Of a DNA stretch of 33,366 bases, positions 8,531 to 16,210 are shown piece after piece. This DNA is from HGM04593 sp045588345 (GTDB lineage Bacteria > Bacteroidota > Bacteroidia > Bacteroidales > Bacteroidaceae): assembly GCA_045588345.1 (NCBI GenBank), contig JAZNDZ010000079.1:1-33366 (forward strand), in the 5' to 3' direction. The position numbers and the translations under genes are program-made. The number at the start of each line of letters is the position of its first letter. Position 1 is the stretch's first letter. A model generated the notes under the pieces. It did not search any database, had not been told where the DNA came from, and saw nothing but the letters and a program-made list of their open reading frames with translations.

Positions 8531-8565
8531 AAAAACCGCGCCGGGCGTAATCACTACGGCCGGCG
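8531..8565 (-). terminator. Intrinsic terminator downstream of rubrerythrin
   Basis: The arms 8539-8544 and 8560-8565 pair as six G/C pairs, followed inward by a G-G mismatch and four more pairs (8546-8549 with 8555-8558) around a five-base loop. Read on the minus strand, the hairpin is followed within a few bases by TTTTTG, as expected for a factor-independent terminator. The stretch 8566-8719 between it and the rubrerythrin stop shows nothing recognisable. Confidence 0.65.
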
Positions 8566-8719
8566 AGAAACACATTTAAAACACTATTTATTTACTAAAA
8601 CAATTACTATGAATTCACTTTGCTGTATTTATTCCTCTTAGTTGTTTTATGTTGGAAATATTCATCCATTACTCGGCTGCCGAATCCTTACACATCAGCA
8701 TTGCCGGTACTCTTTTTTC

Positions 8720-9268
8720 TTACTTAAAGTAGCGGTTGAACAAGCCCTCAAAGCCCTTGCCGTGACGAGCCTCGTCCTTAGCCATCTCATGTACTGTATC
8801 GTGGATTGCATCAAGGTTCAACTCCTTGGCACGCTTCGCAATGCGGTACTTGTCGCTGTTTGCTTCCGCCTCAGCATTCATGCGCTTCTCAAGGTTAGTC
8901 TTTGTATCCCAAACTACATCGCCAAGGAGTTCTGCAAACCTTGCAGCGTGCTCAGCCTCTTCCCAGGCATAACGCTTGAAAGCCTCAGCAATTTCGGGGT
9001 AACCCTCGCGGTCGGCCTGACGGCTCATAGCCAGATACATGCCAACCTCTGTGCACTCACCAATGAAGTGATTATTCAGGTCCTTTATCATCTCATCGTC
9101 GCAACCCTTTGCTACACCAATGACATGCTCCTGTACAAACTCGAGTTTGCCGCCATTATCCTTCAACTCATTAAACTTCTCTGCAGGCACCTTACACATT
9201 GGACAACGCTCCGGAGCCGAATCACCTTCATGTATATATCCACAAACTGAACAAATGAACTTTTTCAT
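8720..9268 (-). CDS. rbr: Reverse-type rubrerythrin (NADH peroxidase)
   Basis: Rubrerythrins reduce hydrogen peroxide to water in anaerobes, using a diiron site fed by a rubredoxin-type Fe(SCys)4 centre. In this 182-residue protein the rubredoxin-like module is N-terminal (C6, C9, C22, C25) and the four-helix diiron domain follows. The diiron domain carries FIGECTEVGMYLAM, AWEEAEHAARFAE and EMAKDEARHGKGF, which supply the Glu and His ligands. This order is opposite to classical rubrerythrin and matches the reverse rubrerythrins known in clostridia and the proteins annotated as NADH peroxidase in Bacteroides. The gene stands alone with its own strong-looking promoter and terminator, so its regulation is probably independent of its neighbours. 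Confidence 0.93.
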   Translation of the reverse strand: MKKFICSVCGYIHEGDSAPERCPMCKVPAEKFNELKDNGGKLEFVQEHVIGVAKGCDDEMIKDLNNHFIGECTEVGMYLAMSRQADREGYPEIAEAFKRYAWEEAEHAARFAELLGDVVWDTKTNLEKRMNAEAEANSDKYRIAKRAKELNLDAIHDTVHEMAKDEARHGKGFEGLFNRYFK

Positions 9269-9346
9269 AATTATAAATTTTAAGCCGTTAATAAATTCTT
9301 TACCTATTTTTAAATCGTTTCTGCGATTTCATTTCTGAAATCATTG

Positions 9347-9377
9347 CAAATATAAAACCATTTCTCACACTGTGCAA
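9347..9377 (-). promoter_or_regulatory. Bacteroidetes-type promoter of rubrerythrin
   Basis: On the minus strand TTG (complement of 9375-9377) is followed after 20 bases by TATATTTG (complement of 9347-9354), a near-perfect match to the TTTG-N19-21-TAnnTTTG consensus. It lies about 80 bases upstream of the rubrerythrin start. It is the best promoter match in the window. Confidence 0.8.
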
Positions 9378-9511
9378 CTTTTTGAACAACAATTTTCACG
9401 AAGTTGTAGTTAAAATTTGTAAAAATGAGAAAATCAAGACCTGAGAACATTCAGTAGGTCATAAAATTGAATTTTTCTGAATAAAAAGAAGAAAAATGGA
9501 AAGATTTTATT

Positions 9512-9540
9512 TTGAAATTAAAAAAATATAGGTAATTTTG
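9512..9540 (+). promoter_or_regulatory. Bacteroidetes-type promoter of fasciclin gene 1
   Basis: TTG at 9512-9514 is followed after 18 bases by TAATTTTG at 9533-9540. The predicted leader before the ATG at 9618 is about 70 bases and AT-rich, as is common in this phylum. Confidence 0.7.
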
Positions 9541-9617
9541 GAGAATGAATAATGTATTATTAAATAGGTTTAAGAGATTTAACTAAAAAAAATATAAAAC
9601 TTATAATACTAAAGAAT

Positions 9618-11816
9618 ATGAACAAAACTTTTGGAAAAAACTTGAAGGTTTGGGCAGTTGCAGCCTTAACGGTTTTATCAGGAGTCTCTTTCGTCAGTTG
9701 CAATGACGAAATTGATGAGAAAAACCGCTTCACATTCAAGGGCGAGTTGATTTCAACCTATCTTCAGAACAACGAAAACAGATTCGGCAACTTCATCTAC
9801 ATTCTTGAAAAAGCCAAAATCGGCAAAGACCAGGCAACATCGGGCAGCGTAATGAAAATGTTGTCAACCTACGGCGCATACACCTGTTTTGCACCCACCA
9901 ATGAAGCCGTAGACTCGTTCCTTACAAGGGAATACACCAAATATAAAAAGAGTTTGGAGGAGCACGAAGCCGACAAGAACATTCCTATCTACAGCACAGG
10001 TATAACATCCCCGTACCTTGAAGACCTGACGGACAGTATGGCTGTGGTAATTGCCAAGAACCATATTATTGAGGACGCAGGATACAAGACCATTGAAATA
10101 AACAACGGTTCTTTCCCAAAGAGCACCATGAACAACCGTTTTACATCCGTTGAATGGATTACCGACGATGTTACAGGGCGCAACTACGCTTTGCTTAACA
10201 ACAATGCGAGAATCATAGAATCGGACCTTGAGAAAGAAAACGGTTTTGTACAGGTCATTGACGAGGTGCTAAACCCTTCAAGTTACAATGTATATGAACT
10301 TTTGGCCGACCAAGGTCCATTCACTTTGATGGCTTCTGCAATCCTCGCTACAGGCTTGGACAAGAAACTCGGTGAATTTGACACAGACCCTGAATACGAA
10401 AAACAGGGCAAGCATCTCGAAAAGAGCGATTACCAGGTAAGTGATAGACAGAGACCCCAGTTCCCTCCATATCCGGCAGAACACAAGCAACGCTTCACGT
10501 TGCTGGCAGAGACTGACGAATTGCTTGCCGACCCCAACAACAACCACATGGGTTGGTCAATCAACTCTTTTGACAAACTTGTTGAATTTGCTGAACTTTT
10601 TTATGGCACAGAAGCCCAAGGTGACTACCAAAACCCCAATAACGCGCTATACAAGTTTGTCGCATACCACATCATCGACAGGCAGTTGCTTTACAAGTCA
10701 ACCGGTGTAGGCGGTTTCCTTATGGAAGACTACAAGACCAAGATGGGTTTTGATTCAGAGATTCATTTCCCCGCACGTACAGACCGCTATGACTACTTTG
10801 AAACAGTACTCCCATACACGATGGTCAAGGTAACGAAACCGTATTCAAACGATTCAGAGTACATTCCATACGGCGCAACAGAGAAAAGTACGCTCAGACA
10901 GGAGATTGTAATAAACTACGCACAGGACAATGGTACACGTTGTTTGAACCCGAACATGCAAAAGTACATAAACGTTGTTGTAGAGCGCCCGACTGTATCA
11001 AAAAAACGTCCATACCTTGATAAATTCAACCAGAACGCATTGAACGGTATTATACACACCATCGACCGCATCCTTATATATGATGAGACCGAAATGAGAG
11101 ACAACATCTTCAATGAGCGCATGCGTTGGGATGCATCTTCTTTGTTCCCAGAACTCACCAACAACGGTGTCCGTTGGTCTGAAGCAGATGCAGAATACAC
11201 CTTGACATACATTCCCGATGGTTTCTGCAAACGACTCAAGATTAATGCACCCGAAACACGTATATACTACCTGCGTACTTCAAACGGAGACAAATCAGGC
11301 TATACAACATACATGAACGACGAGATTCTGATATTCCGCCAGTTTGACTTTGAAATACGTTTGCCATACGTTCCCGAAGGAGACTACGAGGTACGTTTCG
11401 GTTTCAGCCAATCAGACAGACGTGGAGTTGTGCAGATGTACCTCGACAAGAAAATCTGCGGCATCCCGGTAAACATGAAGAGCGGTGCCGAACTTGATGC
11501 CGCCATCGGTTGGGTTGATGACAAGAATATGACAGAGGACGAGATAGAAGAGTTTGATAAGGCCATGCGCAACCGCGGTTTCATGAAAGGCCCCGCAAGC
11601 ATCATTGTCGACAAGGACGGAACCAGCATGCGTGGCACGGCTACAGCCATACGCAAGATTGTAGGTATCTACCGCCTAAACAAGGGTGACCACTGGTTGC
11701 GTTTCAAGAATGTAACCGACATAAACGACGGTCAGGTCGACTTCAGCCAGGACTACATTGAGATTGTTCCGACCACAATCATTTCAAACCCTGCAAAACC
11801 AGAGGACAAGAATTAA
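9618..11816 (+). CDS. Fasciclin-domain lipoprotein 1
   Basis: The 732-residue protein starts with a lipoprotein signal peptide whose lipobox ends at C28 (GVSFVSC). The following NDEIDE is acidic, as in the export signal that sends Bacteroidetes lipoproteins to the cell surface. Two FAS1-like regions are visible. The first (about 45-235) has YTCFAPTNEAVDSFL and the paired AKNHII. The second (about 290-490) has FVAYHIIDRQLL and ends in ALNGIIHTIDRILIYDE. A beta-rich C-terminal part (about 495-732) with EGDYEVRFGF and RNRGFMKGPASII is shared with the paralogue at 13948 and matches no domain I can name. FAS1 domains mediate adhesion or bind ligands; the ligand here is unknown. No SusC/SusD partner genes are adjacent. 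Confidence 0.88.
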   Translation: MNKTFGKNLKVWAVAALTVLSGVSFVSCNDEIDEKNRFTFKGELISTYLQNNENRFGNFIYILEKAKIGKDQATSGSVMKMLSTYGAYTCFAPTNEAVDSFLTREYTKYKKSLEEHEADKNIPIYSTGITSPYLEDLTDSMAVVIAKNHIIEDAGYKTIEINNGSFPKSTMNNRFTSVEWITDDVTGRNYALLNNNARIIESDLEKENGFVQVIDEVLNPSSYNVYELLADQGPFTLMASAILATGLDKKLGEFDTDPEYEKQGKHLEKSDYQVSDRQRPQFPPYPAEHKQRFTLLAETDELLADPNNNHMGWSINSFDKLVEFAELFYGTEAQGDYQNPNNALYKFVAYHIIDRQLLYKSTGVGGFLMEDYKTKMGFDSEIHFPARTDRYDYFETVLPYTMVKVTKPYSNDSEYIPYGATEKSTLRQEIVINYAQDNGTRCLNPNMQKYINVVVERPTVSKKRPYLDKFNQNALNGIIHTIDRILIYDETEMRDNIFNERMRWDASSLFPELTNNGVRWSEADAEYTLTYIPDGFCKRLKINAPETRIYYLRTSNGDKSGYTTYMNDEILIFRQFDFEIRLPYVPEGDYEVRFGFSQSDRRGVVQMYLDKKICGIPVNMKSGAELDAAIGWVDDKNMTEDEIEEFDKAMRNRGFMKGPASIIVDKDGTSMRGTATAIRKIVGIYRLNKGDHWLRFKNVTDINDGQVDFSQDYIEIVPTTIISNPAKPEDKN

Positions 11817-11820
11817 CCGT

Positions 11821-11878
11821 TTCTTCTTATAAAACACAAACAGCGCCAAAAGGTGCTGTTTGTGTTTTATAAGAAGAA
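11821..11878. terminator. Very long hairpin terminator after fasciclin 1
   Basis: Arms 11821-11847 and 11852-11878 pair over 27 positions with one G-U wobble (G11845 with T11854) around an AAAA loop (11848-11851). The arms begin with an A/T-rich stretch, so the structure carries its own U-tract in either direction. It starts five bases after the fasciclin 1 stop and separates that gene from nadE. Confidence 0.8.
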
Positions 11879-11887
11879 GCATTTTAC

Positions 11888-11912
11888 TATCTTTGTTGAG
11901 TAAACATTTACT
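11888..11912 (+). promoter_or_regulatory. Candidate upstream nadE promoter with palindrome over the start site
   Basis: TATCTTTG at 11888-11895 matches the -7 consensus. Right after it, 11899-11912 is the perfect palindrome AGTAAA-CA-TTTACT, covering the expected transcription start. A repressor site is a natural reading, but no regulator can be named. No TTG occurs at ideal spacing upstream. Confidence 0.4.
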
Positions 11913-11958
11913 GTTGTAAAAATATACTGCACTCGCTTTAAAAAATATTCAAGCCAAA

Positions 11959-11991
11959 TTGGTATTTCTCGCTCATTTGTGCCTATATTTG
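11959..11991 (+). promoter_or_regulatory. Proximal nadE promoter
   Basis: TATATTTG at 11984-11991 is a full -7 match, with TTG at 11959-11961 and a 22-base spacer, slightly longer than ideal. It gives a leader of roughly 20 bases before the ATG at 12016. Its presence argues against translation starting at the in-frame ATG at 11959, which would lie inside the promoter. Confidence 0.6.
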
Positions 11992-12015
11992 CAAGAGATT
12001 CAACATACATATATT

Positions 12016-13929
12016 ATGAAATTCGGATATGTTAAAGCCACAGTGGCTGTTCCGGCAATAACAGTCGGCGACTGCCATAACAATGCAAAACAGATTGTAT
12101 CACTCATTGAAGAGGCAGCAAGTCTTGAGACAGAAATAATGCTGCTGCCCGAACTTTGCCTGAGTTCAAGCACATGCGGCGACCTGTTTGCACAGCCTCA
12201 TTTCATAACCGAATGCGAGAAAGCAATCGCAGATATAACAAAAGCAACAGAAACATTGAACCCTATTGTTGTATTTGGAGCACCTGTTGCTTACTGCAAC
12301 AACATATACAATTGCGCTGTGGTAATACACAAAGGCAAAATAAGCGGAATTGTTCCTAAAGGCATACTTGACAACCGGAATGGCGAAAGCCGTCGGTTTG
12401 CAGCCGGCACTACCCTGCCTGGCGGTTGCCATGTACGTATTGCCGGAAAAGATGTTCCATTTGAGCCCAAAGCCATATTCAAGACAGCAACATACACATT
12501 CGGCATCGAAATCGGCAACGAATCCATGCTGCCAGTTCCGGTCAGTGCGACACTTGCGACAAACGGGGCTGAAATAATCCTGAACCCATGTTGCTGGCAA
12601 GAGGAGAGCGGCAGGAAGGAACAGACAAAAGCGAACTGTGCGCAACTCTCTAAACGTCTGAAGTGCGGATACATATTGTCCAACAGCGGCTGGGGAGAGT
12701 CTACAAGTTGTGCCGTATATTCGGGCTATGCTTCAATAACCGAATGCGGTGAGACCATAGCCGAAGCACAGCGTTTCATAACCAAAAGTCATCTGACAAC
12801 ATCTGAAATAGACATCGACAGAATAAGCAAAGAGCGCACAAACGACAGTTCATTTGCAAAGCATGACAATATACCTTATATCTATATAGGGCAGGATGAG
12901 AGTACTTGCATCACTCTCACACGCCATATTCCCTCCCTACCCTTTATTCCCCGTGAAAAGGATAGCGAAAGATACTGCAACGAGGTATTCATGATACAAG
13001 CCACTGCGCTTGCCAGACGTATTGAGCACACACATTCAAAAAGCGCTGTCATAGGAATTTCAGGGGGGCTCGATTCCACCCTCGCACTTCTTGTTGCCGT
13101 AAAAGCATTCGATATTCTCAAAAGGCCACATAACGAAATCATAACTGTTACAATGCCGGGGTTCGGAACAACAGGGCGCACCTATTTCAATGCTCTGAAC
13201 CTGATGAATAGTCTTGGAACAACCGTAAAGGAGATATCCATAAAAGAGGCATGCATACAGCACTTCAAAGACATTGCTCACGACATTGAGAACCACGACA
13301 TAACATACGAGAACTCACAGGCACGTGAGCGCACACAGATACTCATGGACATAGCAAACCAGCAGAACGGCATTGTAATAGGCACCGGTGACATGTCGGA
13401 ACTTGCCTTAGGCTGGGCCACATACAACGGTGACCACATGAGCATGTATGGAGTAAACGCATCTGTTCCAAAGACTCTTATACAGCACATTGTACGCCAC
13501 ATTGCAAAGCATGAGGAGAATAAAGAGATTGCAAAGACGCTGCTCGATATTGTAGAGACTCCAATATCACCGGAACTTACCCCTGCCGACAACGACGGCA
13601 ACATAAAACAGAAGACCGAGGACCTTGTCGGGCCATACGAACTGCACGACTTTTTCCTGTACAATTTTGTACAGAACGGATACTCGCCTGCAAAAATCCA
13701 CTTCCTTGCACAAAAGGCATTCAACGGGAGATACAGCGATGACACAATAAAGAAATGGCTGAAAACATTCTTCTGGCGTTTCTTTACCCAACAGTTCAAA
13801 CGTTCATGCATGCCCGACGGCCCCAAGACCGGTTGTTGCAGCCTCGATGCACAAGGCTGGCAAATGCCTTCGGACACAAGTCCTGAAATGTTTGCAAGAC
13901 TATGCAACAGAATTGAATCAGAGATATAA
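12016..13929 (+). CDS. nadE: NAD+ synthetase with nitrilase-type domain, likely glutaminase-dead
   Basis: NadE makes NAD+ from nicotinic acid adenine dinucleotide, ATP and ammonia; the long form gets ammonia from glutamine through an N-terminal nitrilase-fold domain. This 637-residue protein has both domains. The synthetase half looks intact: ISGGLDSTLALLVAV P-loop, MPGFGTTGRTY, GTGDMSELALGWATYNGDHMS written in parts as GTGDMSELALGW and NGDHMSMYGVNASVPK, and a DGPK-containing C-terminal region. In the glutaminase half E46 (LLPELCLSS) and K115 (IVPKG) are kept. Where family members have EICEDLW with the nucleophilic cysteine, this protein reads EIGNESM, with Gly at residue 167, and the usual EFYE.RWF segment is also lost. 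Ammonia use or a separate glutaminase is inferred. Start 12016 gives the family N terminus MKFGYVK. Fasciclin 2 follows 18 bases downstream. Confidence 0.92.
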   Translation: MKFGYVKATVAVPAITVGDCHNNAKQIVSLIEEAASLETEIMLLPELCLSSSTCGDLFAQPHFITECEKAIADITKATETLNPIVVFGAPVAYCNNIYNCAVVIHKGKISGIVPKGILDNRNGESRRFAAGTTLPGGCHVRIAGKDVPFEPKAIFKTATYTFGIEIGNESMLPVPVSATLATNGAEIILNPCCWQEESGRKEQTKANCAQLSKRLKCGYILSNSGWGESTSCAVYSGYASITECGETIAEAQRFITKSHLTTSEIDIDRISKERTNDSSFAKHDNIPYIYIGQDESTCITLTRHIPSLPFIPREKDSERYCNEVFMIQATALARRIEHTHSKSAVIGISGGLDSTLALLVAVKAFDILKRPHNEIITVTMPGFGTTGRTYFNALNLMNSLGTTVKEISIKEACIQHFKDIAHDIENHDITYENSQARERTQILMDIANQQNGIVIGTGDMSELALGWATYNGDHMSMYGVNASVPKTLIQHIVRHIAKHEENKEIAKTLLDIVETPISPELTPADNDGNIKQKTEDLVGPYELHDFFLYNFVQNGYSPAKIHFLAQKAFNGRYSDDTIKKWLKTFFWRFFTQQFKRSCMPDGPKTGCCSLDAQGWQMPSDTSPEMFARLCNRIESEI

Positions 13930-13947
13930 AAACAAAAGAACAATAAA

Positions 13948-16038
13948 ATGAACCACAAAATGTTACACAAAGCACACAAGACAGTGTTGGTACTTATTGC
14001 CACATTATTGACACTTGCATCATGTGATGATGAAATCGCAATGACAAACCGTTTTACGTTCAAAGGCGAACTGATTTCAACCTATCTCAAGAACAACCCC
14101 GACAGATTCAGCAAATTCGTTTACATTCTCGAAAAGGCAAAAATGGGCAAGAGCAAAGAGACATCGGGAAGCCTGTTTGTAACACTCTCTACCTATGGTA
14201 CATATACTTGTTTTGCTCCCACAAATGAAGCTGTCGATACTTTTTTGAAGATACAATATCAGAAGTATCTTGACGGAGAAAGAACCGGCATTATTTCGCC
14301 AAACCTTGAAGACCTTAGCGACAGCATGGCTCTTGAGATAGCCAAGAACCACGTCATTGAAATGGGCTACAAGATTATTGACATCTACGAAGGTGCATTC
14401 CCAATGAACACCATGAACCGCCGTTTCACCACCGTAGAATGGAAGGAATATGAAGACGGTACCGTACTTCCTTTGCTGAATAACAGCGCAAGAATAATAG
14501 AGAACGACCTTAAAAAGGAGAACGGATACGTACAGGTTATCGATGGAGTACTCAGTCCTTCAAATAAGTTATTGCACGAACTAATAGAAAAGCAAAAGGG
14601 ATTCAACATCTTCTCCGATGCAATAAAACTCACAGGTCTCGATTCTCTTTTATCGATATACAACATTGACCCTGATTACGACGGTACCAAAGAGGCTTTG
14701 GAAAAACTCGATTCAGAAGAATCAACATCACCCTATCCCAAGGACAAGAAACAGCGCTACAGTGTGCTTATTGAGCCAGACGAATTATTCAAATCAAAAG
14801 GCATAAACGATGTTTACGAACTTGCCGAATTTGCACAGAAATGGTACGGAACAGAGGACGCTGATGACTACACAAGCCCAAAGAACGCACTGTGGCAGTT
14901 TATAGCATACCACATTATTGACCGCCAATTGCTATACAGTTCTTCAACCGGCCCCGGCGGGTTCATTATGGAAGGATACAGCAACCAAGGTTTTTCTTCA
15001 GCGGTAAACCTTAACCAGAGTTTTGACAGTTACGAGTATTACGAGACAATGCTCCCATACACAATGATTAAGGTTACAAAGCCGTACACCAACGAGAAAC
15101 TGAGACAAGAAATAATAATCAACTACGCTCAAGAAAAAGGTTCAAGGTGCATCACATCGGGCATGGACGAGCACATAAATGTAATAGTAGAAAAAGCTAA
15201 GGTAACAAAAGAAAAATATGGCGAGGAACTCAGCAATTTCGACCAGAATGCACTCAACGGTATCATACACACCATAGACCGCATACTCATATACAATGAG
15301 AACGAGATGGCCGGCAATGTGCTCAACGAAAGAATCCGCATAGATGTTTCGGCCATGTTCCCCGAACTGACAAACAACGGAGTACGCTGGGATCTTTCCA
15401 AACCCGGCAATGTTGTAACATTCATTCCAAAGGATTACTGCAAAGGTTTTGTAGTCAACAACGAAGGTACTGAAGTATTCTACTTCCGCCCGCACAGTAC
15501 CGGACTTGGTTCATACGCCAACTACCAAGGAGACGAATTTATTGTAGAAGGAAAGTACGACTTCAAGTACCGCATACCGCATGTTCCTGAAGGAGATTAC
15601 GAAATACGTTTCGGTTACCCACGAGGTTACTATCGCGGTATATGCCAGTTCTACGTTGACGGCAAGATTGCAGGTATTCCGGTGGACCTTCGCTGGAATA
15701 ATGAAACTGACATGATGATTGGCTGGGAAAGCGACAAGGGCAAAAGCAGCGACGAGATTAAAGAATATGACAAAGCCATGCGTAACCGTGGCTACATGAA
15801 AGGCCCCGCAAGCATAGTACTCGACCCCAATGAAGCCAAAGGCACCATGCGCGACAGCGAACAGTCAATACGCAAGATTATCGGTATATACAGATTAGGC
15901 AAACGCGACTGTTGGATACGTTATAAGGATGTCAGCGAAAACTCAACAGGAGAGATGAAGCAGTTCGACCAGGACTATCTTGAACTTGTACCAATCAGCA
16001 TCATAAACAACCCGCTGGTTCCCGAGGACATCTATTAA
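13948..16038 (+). CDS. Fasciclin-domain lipoprotein 2
   Basis: The 696-residue protein is a clear paralogue of the one at 9618, alignable over nearly its whole length (both share NRFTFKGELISTYL, YTCFAPTNEAVD, AYHIIDRQLLY, ALNGIIHTIDRILIY and RNRGYMKGPASI or close variants). The lipobox ends at C26 (TLASC), followed by the acidic DDE, so surface export is likely. It is shorter by 36 residues, mainly from a shorter loop after the first FAS1 motif and a shorter linker between the FAS1 regions. It begins 18 bases after the nadE stop with no promoter or terminator between them, so the two genes are probably cotranscribed. The adhesion or ligand-binding role is inferred from the FAS1 fold only. Confidence 0.88.
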   Translation: MNHKMLHKAHKTVLVLIATLLTLASCDDEIAMTNRFTFKGELISTYLKNNPDRFSKFVYILEKAKMGKSKETSGSLFVTLSTYGTYTCFAPTNEAVDTFLKIQYQKYLDGERTGIISPNLEDLSDSMALEIAKNHVIEMGYKIIDIYEGAFPMNTMNRRFTTVEWKEYEDGTVLPLLNNSARIIENDLKKENGYVQVIDGVLSPSNKLLHELIEKQKGFNIFSDAIKLTGLDSLLSIYNIDPDYDGTKEALEKLDSEESTSPYPKDKKQRYSVLIEPDELFKSKGINDVYELAEFAQKWYGTEDADDYTSPKNALWQFIAYHIIDRQLLYSSSTGPGGFIMEGYSNQGFSSAVNLNQSFDSYEYYETMLPYTMIKVTKPYTNEKLRQEIIINYAQEKGSRCITSGMDEHINVIVEKAKVTKEKYGEELSNFDQNALNGIIHTIDRILIYNENEMAGNVLNERIRIDVSAMFPELTNNGVRWDLSKPGNVVTFIPKDYCKGFVVNNEGTEVFYFRPHSTGLGSYANYQGDEFIVEGKYDFKYRIPHVPEGDYEIRFGYPRGYYRGICQFYVDGKIAGIPVDLRWNNETDMMIGWESDKGKSSDEIKEYDKAMRNRGYMKGPASIVLDPNEAKGTMRDSEQSIRKIIGIYRLGKRDCWIRYKDVSENSTGEMKQFDQDYLELVPISIINNPLVPEDIY

Positions 16039-16061
16039 CCCTCAATAAGGTCTATATATAA

Positions 16062-16104
16062 AACAGAATGACGGCAACCGCTTGGCGGTTGCCGTCATTC
16101 TGTT
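16062..16104. terminator. Strong hairpin terminator after fasciclin 2
   Basis: Arms 16062-16081 and 16085-16104 are perfectly complementary over 20 bases with a TTG loop. The structure lies 23 bases after the fasciclin 2 stop and ends the nadE-fasciclin 2 transcript. It lacks a long U-tract beyond the stem on the plus strand. Confidence 0.75.
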
Positions 16105-16210
16105 CACAAGCACACCTGAATGCCAAAATTACAGCAAAGATGACATAATGACAGCAAAAACAAGATTGGTTCAGAATTTGTTCATTGATTTTTGAAAGGA
16201 GATTATTACA

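Larger units (their letters stand above)
9269..9617. other. Divergent intergenic region between rubrerythrin and fasciclin 1
   Basis: This 349-base AT-rich region holds the two divergent promoters listed separately (9347-9377 minus, 9512-9540 plus). A weak inverted repeat (9438-9442 with 9456-9460) lies between them. I see no small gene or RNA in it. Confidence 0.6.

Noticed and set aside
9438..9460. Inverted repeat between the rubrerythrin and fasciclin promoters
   Set aside because: Five paired bases with imperfect inner pairing; too weak to call an operator.
11959..12015. Longer nadE starting at the ATG at 11959
   Set aside because: The extra 19 residues cover the TATATTTG promoter element, and family members begin with the segment encoded from 12016.
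12586..12600. The cysteine pair in NPCCW of NadE as replacement nucleophile
   Set aside because: In the nitrilase fold this position follows the next strand, where other NadE proteins have an N-x-S segment, so it lies away from the usual nucleophile elbow. It is kept only as the main alternative to test.
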